A DNA stretch of 41,514 nucleotides from DATJLQ01 sp035509415 (GCA_035509415.1 DATJLQ010000055.1:1-41514), one strand, 5' to 3'; counted from the stretch's first letter, positions 11,136 to 22,516 are shown. Numbers and translations are program-made. Notes: a model not told the origin generated them from the letters alone.

Positions 11136-12299
11136 TCAATCGCCCCGTCCGGCGCCCCGTCCGGCGCCGCGTCCCCCGCCCAGTCCGGGCACAGCGCCGG
11201 CCGGCACGGGCTCCGGCGCGCGCCAGGCCTGGGCAGTGACCCTGCCGTCGAAATCGAGCCAATGATGGCGCGCGTAATCGTAGAGCTTGCAACGCCGGAG
11301 CGTGTCGCGGCGGAACTCGGGGCGCCAGCGCTCGACCACGGTCGCGATCGCGCCGCGATAGACCACCTCGTGCGCCATGGGCAACCGGTGGATCGGGATG
11401 CGCGGTGCCAAGTGATGGACGGCGTGATAGCCGAGGTCGGTCACGAACAGGAACATCCACCAGGGGACGGCGATATGGGAGGTGAGCAGCTGGCGCGCGC
11501 GTTGGCGCCGCCATTCCGCCTCGTCGTCGAACCATGGGATCGTGGGATGGGTATGGTTGAAATAGCTCGAGAAGCCGAGCATCCAACAGAGACTCACCAA
11601 CGGGAGTGCCGTCGCGCACAGGATGCCGATCGCGAGGTCGGCGGGCGCGAGCGCTCCATGGGCGAGACGCACGATCCAGGCGGCGAGCGCGCATTGGAGC
11701 CCGAAGAACGCGACCACGAGCCAGGAATCGCGCCGCGTCTCGGGCGCGTCGTAGGTCACGTCGCCGCGGCTCGGGAACAGCATGTGCCGCCACCAGGCCT
11801 CGATCAGGTAGTAAAGCCCGGTGCCGGGCGCGGTGCGGTAGGCGCGCTCGAGCAGGCGGCGTAGCGGCGTCGCGCGGTCGTATTCCGCCTTGGAGAGCGG
11901 AATCCAGATGTAGTCCTTGGATTTCAGGTTGGTGTAGGGGTGATGGCGCCGGTTGTGGAACAGTTCCCAGGCGCTGAGCGCGTGGTAGGAGGGGGCGATG
12001 AAGAGCCGGGCGAGCAGGCGATTGACGCGCGGACGCGGGCTCACGCAGCCATGGGAGGCGTCATGGGCGAGCCGGAACAGAAGTGCCGCCGCCGCCCCGG
12101 CGCCGATGCCCGCGAGGATGCGCCACGCCGTGCCGTGCGCCCCCGCCGCGAGCGCGAAGGCACCCCAATAAAGCAGCATGCCGCGCCCGAAATGCCACAG
12201 GGCGCGCAAGTCCGAGGTCGCGCGCATGAACTGGAGGCGCCGGCGCACGCCGGATTCCAGAATCTTGGCGCCGAGGATCTTGGTGCCGAATTCGCTCAT
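11136..12299 (-). CDS. Membrane fatty acid desaturase
   Basis: 387 residues with several membrane helices and the three histidine boxes that hold the di-iron centre: HDASH (residues 79-83), HNRRHH (115-120) and HAVHH (292-296). An extra FNHTHP precedes the third box. This is the integral-membrane desaturase/hydroxylase superfamily, which introduces double bonds into acyl chains (or hydroxylates or ketolates related lipids) using O2 and electrons from ferredoxin or cytochrome b5-like donors. The last 20 residues are a Gly/Arg tail that may be disordered. The exact substrate cannot be told from sequence. Confidence 0.9.
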   Translation of the reverse strand: MSEFGTKILGAKILESGVRRRLQFMRATSDLRALWHFGRGMLLYWGAFALAAGAHGTAWRILAGIGAGAAAALLFRLAHDASHGCVSPRPRVNRLLARLFIAPSYHALSAWELFHNRRHHPYTNLKSKDYIWIPLSKAEYDRATPLRRLLERAYRTAPGTGLYYLIEAWWRHMLFPSRGDVTYDAPETRRDSWLVVAFFGLQCALAAWIVRLAHGALAPADLAIGILCATALPLVSLCWMLGFSSYFNHTHPTIPWFDDEAEWRRQRARQLLTSHIAVPWWMFLFVTDLGYHAVHHLAPRIPIHRLPMAHEVVYRGAIATVVERWRPEFRRDTLRRCKLYDYARHHWLDFDGRVTAQAWRAPEPVPAGAVPGLGGGRGAGRGAGRGD

Positions 12300-12457
12300 C
12301 GCCGGGCCGGAGTCCCCTCGATCGGCGGGCCGGTCGTGCTTACACGTATTGCTCGAATAATGGACGATATTTTCCCGCGCGAGTCAATGCATGGCCGCGC
12401 CTCTCCGGCCGCGCACGTCGCGCGTCGACGCCAAACGCTGGATCGGAACGCGCGGGA

Positions 12458-13051
12458 CTAGGGCTTGCCGCCCGCCTTCTCGACGTCGGCCATGATGCGC
12501 ATCTTCTCGATGATGTCGGGCTGGCCCTGCACCATGCCGTTGAGCTGCTTCGGGCCGGTCTTGATCTGGTCGACGAACTCCATGCCCGAGACCACCTCGC
12601 CGAACAGCGTGTATTGCCCGTCGAGGAAGGTGGCGTCGCCGAGGCAGATGAAGAACTGGCTGTCGCCGCTGTTCGGATCCTGGGCGCGCGCGAGGCCGAC
12701 GGCGCCGCGCACGAAGCTCGCCTTGCGCGTGAACTCGGCCGGCACGGTCTGGCCCGAGCCGCCGGTGCCGTTGCCCAAGGGATCGCCGGTCTGCGCCATG
12801 AAGCCCGCGATCACGCGGTGGAACTTGAGCCCGTCGTAGAATTTCTCGCGGATCAGCTTCTTGATGTGGGCGACCGTGAGGGGCGCGAGATCGGGCCGGA
12901 GCGCGATCACCACGCGGCCGTATTTGAGGTCGAGATAGACCGTATTCTCGGGATCGAGCTTCCCGGTGAATTGGGCATGGGCCGCTTCGGCGGACGCTGT
13001 CATCAGCAGAACTCCTGTCAAGGCCGCGAGGACGAATTTGGGAATGCGCAT
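12458..13051 (-). CDS. Exported cyclophilin-type peptidyl-prolyl isomerase
   Basis: 197 residues with a signal peptide (MRIPKFVLAALTGVLLMTAS, cleavage near AHA), so it acts in the periplasm. The cyclophilin core is clear: FYDGLKFHRVIAGFMAQTGDP with the catalytic Arg and Gln, GAVGLARAQDPNSGDSQFFI, and LDGQYTLFGEVVSGMEFVDQI. It catalyses cis-trans isomerisation of Xaa-Pro bonds during folding. It lies downstream of gyrA and coaD on the same strand. A block of tandem repeats separates it from coaD. Confidence 0.92.
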   Translation of the reverse strand: MRIPKFVLAALTGVLLMTASAEAAHAQFTGKLDPENTVYLDLKYGRVVIALRPDLAPLTVAHIKKLIREKFYDGLKFHRVIAGFMAQTGDPLGNGTGGSGQTVPAEFTRKASFVRGAVGLARAQDPNSGDSQFFICLGDATFLDGQYTLFGEVVSGMEFVDQIKTGPKQLNGMVQGQPDIIEKMRIMADVEKAGGKP

Positions 13052-13063
13052 GGCGGCTGCTCT

Positions 13064-13151
13064 CTTTCGGACGTGGATGGCTTTCGGACTTGGATGGCTT
13101 TCGGATCGTGGATCGCAATCGGGTCGTGGATGGCAATCGGGTCGTGGGCCG
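13064..13151. repeat. Five tandem 17-18-bp repeats between coaD and the cyclophilin gene
   Basis: Units begin at 13064, 13081, 13098, 13116 and 13134 and follow the pattern C(T/A)(T/A)TCGG(A/G)-(Y)-GTGGATGG. The first two share CTTTCGGAC(G/T)TGGATGG, the last two CAATCGGGTCGTGG. The block fills almost all of the gap between the two genes, so it lies in the leader of the cyclophilin transcript. Copy number probably varies by slippage. Confidence 0.7.
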
Positions 13152-13160
13152 GCCGCGCCG

Positions 13161-13694
13161 TCAGCGCTTGCGCTTCTTGGCGGCGAGCGCCTTGTAGCGC
13201 TGGACGATGCGGCGCGCCACCCCGGGGGGCACGAAGCTCGAGATGTCGCCGCCCAGCCGCGCGATCTCCTTCACGAAGCGCGACGAGATGAAGGTCTGGC
13301 GCTCGGCCGCCATGAGGAACACCGTCTCGACGTCGGGGGCGATGCGCGCGTTCATGCCCGCCATCTGGAACTCGTAATCGAAGTCGGACACGGCGCGCAG
13401 GCCGCGCACGATGATGTTGGCGCCGCACGAGCGCACGAAGTCCATCAAGAGGTTGTCGAACGCGCGCACCTCGACCCGGCGCATGTTGCCGTTCCCGGCC
13501 TTGGCGAGCTTGGCGCATTCCTCGCGCACCATCTCGATGCGCTCGTCGAGCGTGAAGAGCGGCCCCTTGCCGTCGTTGATCGCGATCGCGACCACCACGT
13601 GGTCGACGATGCGGGTCGCGCGTTGGATGATGTCGAGATGGCCGTTGGTGATCGGGTCGAAGGTCCCGGGATAGACGCCGATGCGCTCCGCCAT
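13161..13694 (-). CDS. coaD: Phosphopantetheine adenylyltransferase
   Basis: 177 residues. It catalyses the fourth step of coenzyme A synthesis, transferring AMP from ATP to 4'-phosphopantetheine. The nucleotidyltransferase signature is YPGTFDPITNGHLD (T/HxGH), followed by VRGLRAVSDFDYEFQM and the C-terminal ISSRFVKE motif. The start MAERIGVY follows GGGAGAAGCAGG. It lies 16 bases after the gyrA stop on the same strand, the usual alphaproteobacterial gyrA-coaD order. Confidence 0.96.
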   Translation of the reverse strand: MAERIGVYPGTFDPITNGHLDIIQRATRIVDHVVVAIAINDGKGPLFTLDERIEMVREECAKLAKAGNGNMRRVEVRAFDNLLMDFVRSCGANIIVRGLRAVSDFDYEFQMAGMNARIAPDVETVFLMAAERQTFISSRFVKEIARLGGDISSFVPPGVARRIVQRYKALAAKKRKR

Positions 13695-13710
13695 CCTGCT
13701 TCTCCCGGAC

Positions 13711-16548
13711 CTAGGCGTCGTTCCCGTCGCCGGGCGCGCCAGAGCCATTGCCGCCCGGCTCGTCCGGGCTCTCGTCTTCCGCGCTCGCGCCGTCCCCCTC
13801 GTCCTCGCCCGCTTCGCCGTCGGCGTGAGCGCCGTTGGCGCCGTTGCCGGCGACCTCGGTAAGCCGGATCACCGACACCACGCGCTCGCCCTCCGAGATG
13901 CGGAACAGTGTCACGCCGCGCGTCGCGCGCCCGGCGATGCGGATATCATGGACCGGACAGCGGATCAACTGGCCGCCCTCGGTCACCAGCATGATCTGGT
14001 CGCTCGGCACCACCGGGAAGGCGGCGACCAGATTGGCGTCCTTGCCGCGGCCGAGATCGATCGCGTCGATGCCTTTGCCGCCGCGGCCTGTAATGCGGTA
14101 CTCGTAGGCCGAGCTGCGCTTGCCGAAGCCCGAGGAGGAGACGGTGAGGATGAAATCCTCCGCCGCCGCGAACTCGGCGACGCGCGCCTCGGAAAGCGCC
14201 TTGGCGGGTGCGGCACTCTCCTCGATCCCCTCGTCGCCGTTCGCCGTCTCGTCGCCGTTCCCGGCCTCGCGCCGCTTCAAGGCCGCGAGCCGCAGATAGG
14301 CGTCGCGCTCGTCGGTCTCGAAGTCGAAATGGCGCAAAATGGTCATCGAGATCACCTGGTCGCCCTTGGCGAGCGAGATGCCGCGCACGCCGACCGAATC
14401 CCGGCCCTTGAACACGCGCACCTCGTCGAGCGCGAAGCGGATCGACTTCCCGAGCTTGGAGGCGAGCAGCACGTCGTCGCGCTCGGTCGCGGTCTGGGCG
14501 GCGATCAGGCTGTCGCCCTCCTCGAGCTTCATGGCGATCTTGCCGTTCGCCTTCACGTCGACGAAGTCGGAGAGCTTGTTGCGGCGCACGTGCCCGCTCG
14601 CGGTCGCGAACGCGACGTCGAGCGCGTCCCAGCTCGTCTCGTCTTCCGGCAGCGGCATGAGGGTCGTGATGGTCTCGCCCTCGGCGAGCGGGAGCAGGTT
14701 CACGAGCGCCTTGCCGCGCGCCTGGGGGGTTCCGAGCGGGAGCTTGTAGACCTTCATCTTGTAGACCGTGCCGCGCGAGGAGAAGAACAGGACCGGCGTG
14801 TGGGTGCTGGCGACGAACAGGCGCGAGACGAAATCCTCCTCGCGCGTCGCCATCGCCGCGCGCCCCTTCCCACCCCGGCGCTGGGCGCGGTAGGCCGAAA
14901 GCGGCACGCGCTTCACGTAGCCGCCGTGGGTCACGGTCACCACCATGTCCTCGCGCTGGATCAGGTCCTCGATGTCCTGCTCGACCTCGAGCTCCTGGAT
15001 CTCGGTGCGGCGCGGCGTGTCGAACTTCTCCTTCATGTCGCGCAATTCCTTGCGCAGCACGTCGAGAAGCTTGGCGCGCGAGCCGAGAATCGCGAGGTAG
15101 TCGGCGATCTGCGCCACCACCTCCTTGAGCTCGCCCGCGATCTTGTCGCGCTCGAGGCCGGTCAGGCGATGGAGGCGCAGATCGAGGATCGCCTTGGCCT
15201 GCTCGTCGGAGAGGCGGTATTGGCCGTCGACCACCGCGCGCCCGGGCTCGTCGATGAGCTGGATCAGGGGCGCGATGTCCTTCGCGGGCCAGGGCGTGCC
15301 GGTCAGGGCCGCGCGCGCGTCCGCCGGATCCTTGGCCTTGCGGATCGCGGCGATCACCGGGTCGAGGTTCGCGACCGCGATCGCGAGGCCCACCAAGATG
15401 TGGGCGCGCTCGCGCGCCTTGCCGAGCTCGAACACCGTGCGCCGGGTGATGATCTCCTCGCGGAACTTGACGAAGGCCGCGACGATGTCCTTCAGGCCCA
15501 TGAGCTCGGGCCGGCCGCCCGCGAGGGCGAGCATGTTCACGCCGAAGGTCGATTGCAGCGGCGTGTAGCGGTAGAGCTGGTTGAGCACGACCTCCGCCAT
15601 CGCGTCGCGCTTCAGCTCGACCACGACGCGGACGCCGTGCCGGTCGCTCTCGTCGCGCAGGTCCGCGATGCCGTCGACGATCTTCTCCTGCACGATCTCG
15701 GCCATGCGCTCGATCATGCGCGCCTTGTTGACCTGGTACGGCACCTCGGTGATGACGATCGCCTCGCGATCCTTGCGGATCTCCTCGATGGTCGCGCGCC
15801 CGCGCATGACGATCGAGCCGCGCCCGGTGTGATAGGCGAGCCGGATCGAGCCGCGTCCCATGATGATGCCGCCGGTCGGGAAATCCGGGCCCTGGACGTG
15901 CTCGATGAGCTGGTCGACGGTGATCTCCGGATCGTCGATATAGGCTAGGCAGGCCTCGATCACCTCGCCGAGATTGTGCGGCGGAATGTTGGTCGCCATG
16001 CCGACCGCGATGCCGCCCGCGCCGTTGACCAGGAGGTTCGGCCATTGCGCCGGCAGCACCGAGGGCTCGATGCCGGAATCGTCGTAGCTGGGCTGAAAGT
16101 CGACCGTCTCGCGGTCGATGTCCTCCAAGAGCGCCTCGGCCGCCTTGGCGAGGCGCGCCTCGGTGTAGCGCATGGCCGCGGCGGGATCGCCGTCCATCGA
16201 GCCGAAATTGCCTTGGCCCTGAATCAGCATCAGGCGCATCGAGAAGTCCTGCGCCATGCGCACCATGGCGTCGTAGATCGCCGAGTCGCCGTGCGGGTGG
16301 TACTTGCCCATCACGTCGCCCACGATGCGCGCCGATTTGCGGAACGGCTTGTCCGAGGTGTAGCCCGCCTCCTTCATGGTGAAGAGGATGCGGCGCTGCA
16401 CCGGCTTCAGGCCGTCGCGCACGTCGGGCAATGCGCGCGCCACGATCACGCTCATCGCGTAATCGAGATAGGAGCGCCGCATCTCCTCTTCGATCGTGAC
16501 CGGAGTCACGGGATTTTCGGGCGCGGCAGGGGGCGTGGTCAGGGTCAC
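13711..16548 (-). CDS. gyrA: DNA gyrase subunit A
   Basis: 945 residues. It is the breakage-reunion subunit of gyrase, working with GyrB to introduce negative supercoils. The catalytic tyrosine is Tyr128 in AAMRYTE. The quinolone-resistance region reads HPHGDSAIYDAM, with Ser89 and Asp93 (E. coli Ser83 and Asp87), i.e. the sensitive-type residues. The GyrA box is QRRGGKG, and the C-terminal beta-pinwheel carries repeats such as ATASGHVRRNKLSDF and VTEGGQLIRCPV. The C-terminus ends in an acidic, Gly/Asp/Glu-rich tail of about 45 residues, longer than in E. coli. The start is GTG and no strong ribosome binding site is seen. Confidence 0.97.
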   Translation of the reverse strand: MTLTTPPAAPENPVTPVTIEEEMRRSYLDYAMSVIVARALPDVRDGLKPVQRRILFTMKEAGYTSDKPFRKSARIVGDVMGKYHPHGDSAIYDAMVRMAQDFSMRLMLIQGQGNFGSMDGDPAAAMRYTEARLAKAAEALLEDIDRETVDFQPSYDDSGIEPSVLPAQWPNLLVNGAGGIAVGMATNIPPHNLGEVIEACLAYIDDPEITVDQLIEHVQGPDFPTGGIIMGRGSIRLAYHTGRGSIVMRGRATIEEIRKDREAIVITEVPYQVNKARMIERMAEIVQEKIVDGIADLRDESDRHGVRVVVELKRDAMAEVVLNQLYRYTPLQSTFGVNMLALAGGRPELMGLKDIVAAFVKFREEIITRRTVFELGKARERAHILVGLAIAVANLDPVIAAIRKAKDPADARAALTGTPWPAKDIAPLIQLIDEPGRAVVDGQYRLSDEQAKAILDLRLHRLTGLERDKIAGELKEVVAQIADYLAILGSRAKLLDVLRKELRDMKEKFDTPRRTEIQELEVEQDIEDLIQREDMVVTVTHGGYVKRVPLSAYRAQRRGGKGRAAMATREEDFVSRLFVASTHTPVLFFSSRGTVYKMKVYKLPLGTPQARGKALVNLLPLAEGETITTLMPLPEDETSWDALDVAFATASGHVRRNKLSDFVDVKANGKIAMKLEEGDSLIAAQTATERDDVLLASKLGKSIRFALDEVRVFKGRDSVGVRGISLAKGDQVISMTILRHFDFETDERDAYLRLAALKRREAGNGDETANGDEGIEESAAPAKALSEARVAEFAAAEDFILTVSSSGFGKRSSAYEYRITGRGGKGIDAIDLGRGKDANLVAAFPVVPSDQIMLVTEGGQLIRCPVHDIRIAGRATRGVTLFRISEGERVVSVIRLTEVAGNGANGAHADGEAGEDEGDGASAEDESPDEPGGNGSGAPGDGNDA

Positions 16549-16931
16549 TTAGGTGGCTTTTGGCTGACGTGGAAGGCCGGATTTTCGGGGCTTGCAAGGG
16601 CCGCAAAGGCGGCGCCGTCGAGCGCTCCGACCGGCAACGGAATCGATCAATTTCTTGTAGCAAATTCCGCCCCGGGCAACAATGAAAAACACCCCGGGCG
16701 GAGCGAATTATTATATGGAAAAACAATAAGTTATTGGAAGGTCGGCGGCGCCGGAGCGGGGCTCGATGCGGGCTTCGGAAAAGGGGCCCGGATTAATCGT
16801 TCCGGACGCGGTTTTCGCGACTCGGCCGAGGCCGGTTCCGACCCGGATTTAACTTGTGGGACGGGGGCAAAGGCCATAAGTTGATTTTCGCTAAAATTTT
16901 ATCCGCGGTAAATCAATAGGGTGGATACCAA
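16549..16931. other. Gene-free divergent intergenic region between gyrA and the first S74 gene
   Basis: A 383-bp stretch that must hold the gyrA promoter on the minus strand and the promoter of the first S74-domain gene on the plus strand. An AT-rich patch at about 16705-16740 stands out against the GC-rich surroundings, and CCCGGGC occurs twice nearby (16671-16677 and 16693-16699). No credible ORF or RNA gene is seen. Confidence 0.5.
16853..16894 (+). promoter_or_regulatory. Shared promoter-like element, copy 1
   Basis: CTTG (16853-16856), 17 bases, CCATA (16874-16878), then TGAT and CGCTAA ending at 16894, 37 bases before the ATG. The 21-bp block 16874-16894 matches copy 3 at 16 of 21 positions. 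The same arrangement precedes the other two S74 genes. The spacing fits either a sigma-70-like promoter or a heat-shock sigma-32-like CTTG/CCAT promoter; which one is inference. Confidence 0.5.
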
Positions 16932-17402
16932 ATGCCATCTGACTATGCTTCGCCTCACGCCGCGCCGGACGCCTCACCCGTGCGCGACGAGCGACGCCGC
17001 AAGGCGCTCGCCAAGTTGGGTCTCGCGGCCGGCGCCGCCTACTTCGCGCCGACCATTCTGCATCTCGAGCGCGCCAGCGCCCTCACCTGCTCGCCCCATT
17101 CCCATGTCGTGAACAATCCGCCGCCGCCGCACTGTTCGCCGGGTCCTTCGGATGTGCGCCTCAAACGCGACATCGAGCCGGTCGGGCGGCTCGCGAGTGG
17201 CATCGGGCTTTATCGCTTCCGCTATGTTTGGAGCGACGAGCTCTATGTCGGCGTAATCGCGCAAGAGGTCGAGGGCGTCATGCCCGAGGCCGTGTTGCGC
17301 GGACGGGACGGGTTCCTCCGGGTGGATTACGCCCGCCTGGGCGTGCCGCTCATGACCTGGGCCGAGTGGCAAGCGCGCAACGAGACGCGTAGCGCGGCCT
17401 GA
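16932..17402 (+). CDS. S74-domain mini-protein, paralogue 1
   Basis: 156 residues. An N-terminal basic twin-arginine-like leader (RRRKALAKLGLAAGAAYFAP) lies at residues 21-40, followed by a short Pro/Cys linker. From residue 73 there is a peptidase S74 (intramolecular chaperone) domain: SDVRLKRDI, LYRFRYVWSDELYVGVIAQEV, then FLRVDYARLG. The proposed Ser-Lys autoproteolysis pair of phage tail-spike chaperones is present as Ser73 and Lys78. In phages this domain folds a trimeric fibre and then cuts itself off; here there is no fibre, only the leader. A cell-surface or membrane-linked role is inferred. It belongs to a tandem set of three that keep the same layout. Confidence 0.75.
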   Translation: MPSDYASPHAAPDASPVRDERRRKALAKLGLAAGAAYFAPTILHLERASALTCSPHSHVVNNPPPPHCSPGPSDVRLKRDIEPVGRLASGIGLYRFRYVWSDELYVGVIAQEVEGVMPEAVLRGRDGFLRVDYARLGVPLMTWAEWQARNETRSAA

Positions 17403-17562
17403 CCCGCTTCGCCTTCCAACGTTAGGCCGCCGGCTCGCAGGTCGGGCGGGCGTGCGGCGATTCGTGCCATCACGCGTCCCGCACGGTGAATGACATTTGT
17501 CATTCCATAAAATACCGAATATCAATTTATATAATGATCGTAAGGACTTAGCCCAAAAATCG

Positions 17563-17604
17563 CTTGTTAGAGCGAAATGAACTCCATACCGTGATCTCCG
17601 TTAA
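17563..17604 (+). promoter_or_regulatory. Shared promoter-like element, copy 2
   Basis: CTTG (17563-17566), exactly 17 bases, CCATACCGTGATCTCCG from 17584, ending TTAA at 17604. The 21-bp block differs from copy 3 at one position. It ends 36 bases before the ATG of the second S74 gene, and the bases in between also resemble those at copies 1 and 3 (TCTGCGG ... TCAA). Confidence 0.6.
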
Positions 17605-17640
17605 GACTTGGTCTGCGGATGTCAACGGAATGGATGGCAT

Positions 17641-18111
17641 ATGTCCACCGATACACAGGTAGATGTTAACGCGCCGGCCGCCTCAGCCGCGCGCGCGAAG
17701 GATCGCCGGGCCGCCCTCGCGCGCCTCGGGCTTGCCGTCGGCGCCGCCTACATGGCGCCCGTCGTGGTCCATCTCGACCGCGCGAGCGAGGCGATTGCCG
17801 CCTCGAAATGCCCACCCGGCTACACGAAGGAACCGAACGGGTCCTGCAAGAAGAACTCCGACGCCCGCCTCAAGCGCGACCTTGTTCCGGTCGCGCATCT
17901 CGCCAGCGGTATCGCCCTCTATCGCTTCAAGTACCACTGGAGCGACCGGCTCTATGTGGGCGTGATCGCGCAGGAAGTCGCGGCGATTGTGCCCGACGCG
18001 GTGACGCGGGGCGCGGGTGGATTCCTGGAGGTCGATTACGGCCGCCTCGGGCTCGAGCTCCTGACTTGGGACGAGTGGCGGGCCACGCGCGAAACGCGCT
18101 CCGCGGCCTAA
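17641..18111 (+). CDS. S74-domain mini-protein, paralogue 2
   Basis: 156 residues, co-linear with paralogue 1. The twin-arginine-like leader DRRAALARLGLAVGAAYMAP spans residues 21-40, VVVHLDRASEAIAAS follows, then a short linker with two cysteines (CPPGYTKEPNGSC). The S74 domain begins with Ser73 and Lys78 (SDARLKRD), followed by LYRFKYHWSDRLYVGVIAQEV and FLEVDYGRLG. The ATG at 17641 is chosen because it aligns with the other two paralogues; an upstream in-frame start at 17608 would break that alignment and the constant promoter spacing. Confidence 0.75.
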   Translation: MSTDTQVDVNAPAASAARAKDRRAALARLGLAVGAAYMAPVVVHLDRASEAIAASKCPPGYTKEPNGSCKKNSDARLKRDLVPVAHLASGIALYRFKYHWSDRLYVGVIAQEVAAIVPDAVTRGAGGFLEVDYGRLGLELLTWDEWRATRETRSAA

Positions 18112-18311
18112 GCCGGATCTTCGACGTCGGTCTTTCGGTAACGGTGCCGCCGCCGGGTGTGCGCCAAGCTCGACGCGCGTTTAATCGCCCGACGGGTCGG
18201 CGTTAGAAACTCCGTCGGCCCGCGAATCCTCAAATGCTTGCTTTCTATCAGCTTACATGCGGCTGAATGTCAATTTTGATATTAATCACAACACGTTAGG
18301 TATTGTTTTCA

Positions 18312-18353
18312 CTTGTCGGCCCGACGCCGAGCCCATACCGTGATCTCCGCTAA
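18312..18353 (+). promoter_or_regulatory. Shared promoter-like element, copy 3
   Basis: CTTG (18312-18315), exactly 17 bases, CCATACCGTGATCTCCG from 18333, ending CTAA at 18353, 37 bases before the ATG. The downstream leader (TCCGCGG..., TTCAACACGGTGAATAAC) parallels the leaders of the other two genes. An AT-rich region with ATATTAATC lies just upstream. Confidence 0.6.
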
Positions 18354-18390
18354 TGCTCATTCCGCGGAACTTCAACACGGTGAATAACAT

Positions 18391-18858
18391 ATGCCTCACG
18401 AACCCCTCCCCGGTGCCAACGCGGGCGCAGCCCCACGCGCACGCGAGGCGTCGCGCCGCGCCGCCTTGGCCAAGCTTGGCCTTGCGGCCGGCGTCGCCTA
18501 TTTGGCGCCGGTCGTCGTCCATCTCGACCGCGCGAGCGAGGCGATCGCCGCGTCCCATTGTCCGCCCGGCTACACGCTCTATGGCGGCCGGTGCAAGAAG
18601 AGCTATTCCGATACGCGCCTGAAGCGCGACATCGAGCCGGTCGCGCGCCTCGCGAGCGGCATTGGCCTCTATCGCTACCGCTATCGTTGGAGCGAAACGC
18701 TTTATGTCGGCGTAATCGCCCAGGAGGTCGCAGCACTCGTCCCGGACGCGGTCACGCGCGGCGCGAGCGGCTTCCTCGAAGTGGATTATTGGCGGCTCGG
18801 GCTCGCGCTCGAGACCTGGGACGAGTGGCGCGCGCGTGCGAAACGCCGCGCCGCCTAG
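18391..18858 (+). CDS. S74-domain mini-protein, paralogue 3
   Basis: 155 residues with the same plan as its two upstream paralogues. The leader SRRAALAKLGLAAGVAYLAP spans residues 21-40, VVVHLDRASEAIAAS is shared almost word for word with paralogue 2, then CPPGYTLYGGRC. The S74 domain opens with Ser73 and Lys78 (SDTRLKRD) and continues LYRYRYRWSETLYVGVIAQEV and FLEVDYWRLG. The ends of this gene and ssb are 6 bases apart on opposite strands. Similarity is highest in the leader and the S74 core and lowest in the linker, as expected if the linker carries each copy's specificity or is unconstrained. Confidence 0.75.
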   Translation: MPHEPLPGANAGAAPRAREASRRAALAKLGLAAGVAYLAPVVVHLDRASEAIAASHCPPGYTLYGGRCKKSYSDTRLKRDIEPVARLASGIGLYRYRYRWSETLYVGVIAQEVAALVPDAVTRGASGFLEVDYWRLGLALETWDEWRARAKRRAA

Positions 18859-18864
18859 GCGCAC

Positions 18865-19335
18865 TCAGAACGGGATATCGTCGTCGAGGTCGCCGCCCTT
18901 GGGCGCCGAGCCGCCGCCGCCGCCGCCGCGCGGCTCCTCGGGGGCGGCCGATTCATAGCCGCCATCGCCGCCGCCCGCAGTGCCCCGGCTGTCGAGCAAG
19001 GTGAGCTCGCCGCGGAAGCGCTGGAGCACGACCTCGGTGGTGTATTTCTCCTGGCCGTCCTTGTCGGTCCATTTGCGGGTCTGAAGCTGGCCCTCGAGAT
19101 AGACCTTGGAGCCCTTCTTCAGATATTTCTGCGCGATCTCGCCCAGGCGCTCGTTGAAGATCACGACCCGGTGCCATTCGGTGCGGTCGCGCCGCTCGCC
19201 CGACGCCTTGTCGCGCCAGCTCTCGGAGGTCGCGACGTTGAGATGGACGATCGCATCGCCGCTTTGGGTCCGGCGCGTCTCGGGGTCGCGGCCGAGATTG
19301 CCGATCAGGATCACCTTGTTGACGCTTCCAGCCAT
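18865..19335 (-). CDS. ssb: Single-stranded DNA-binding protein
   Basis: 156 residues. It coats single-stranded DNA in replication, repair and recombination and recruits partners through its acidic tip. The N-terminal OB fold starts MAGSVNKVILIGNLGRDPE and includes TEWHRVVIFNERLGEIAQKYLKKGSKVYLEG. A Gly-rich linker follows, and the protein ends in the classic DDDIPF tip. It is divergent from uvrA, a widespread bacterial arrangement. Confidence 0.97.
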   Translation of the reverse strand: MAGSVNKVILIGNLGRDPETRRTQSGDAIVHLNVATSESWRDKASGERRDRTEWHRVVIFNERLGEIAQKYLKKGSKVYLEGQLQTRKWTDKDGQEKYTTEVVLQRFRGELTLLDSRGTAGGGDGGYESAAPEEPRGGGGGGSAPKGGDLDDDIPF

Positions 19336-19519
19336 GCCCCTCGGCCCTCTCGCTCGGGTTCAATTCCGGCCCGCACTGTACCCCAAACCGCGTGGGTCAC
19401 AAACCGGTCATGGGCGCCTTTCGTCCGGCCGGCCGCGGGATCTTGAGCCTTAAGCGAGGAGTCGATTTTTCCGCGCCCGGGCCTATATTCACGTTTCTCC
19501 TCCCGCCCGGCCAGAGCCC

Positions 19520-22516
<2,997 letters not shown>

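Noticed and set aside
11004..11864. Plus-strand frame across the tRNA and antisense to the desaturase
   Set aside because: Overlaps a tRNA gene and reads as shadow; histidine boxes are on the minus strand.
13681..15948. A 755-codon frame antisense to gyrA
   Set aside because: Shadow of gyrA; no signal, domain or ribosome binding site.
19336..19519. LexA box between ssb and uvrA
   Set aside because: No GTTC-N7-GTTC or CTGT-N8-ACAG pattern was found by eye; only an isolated GTTC near 19358.
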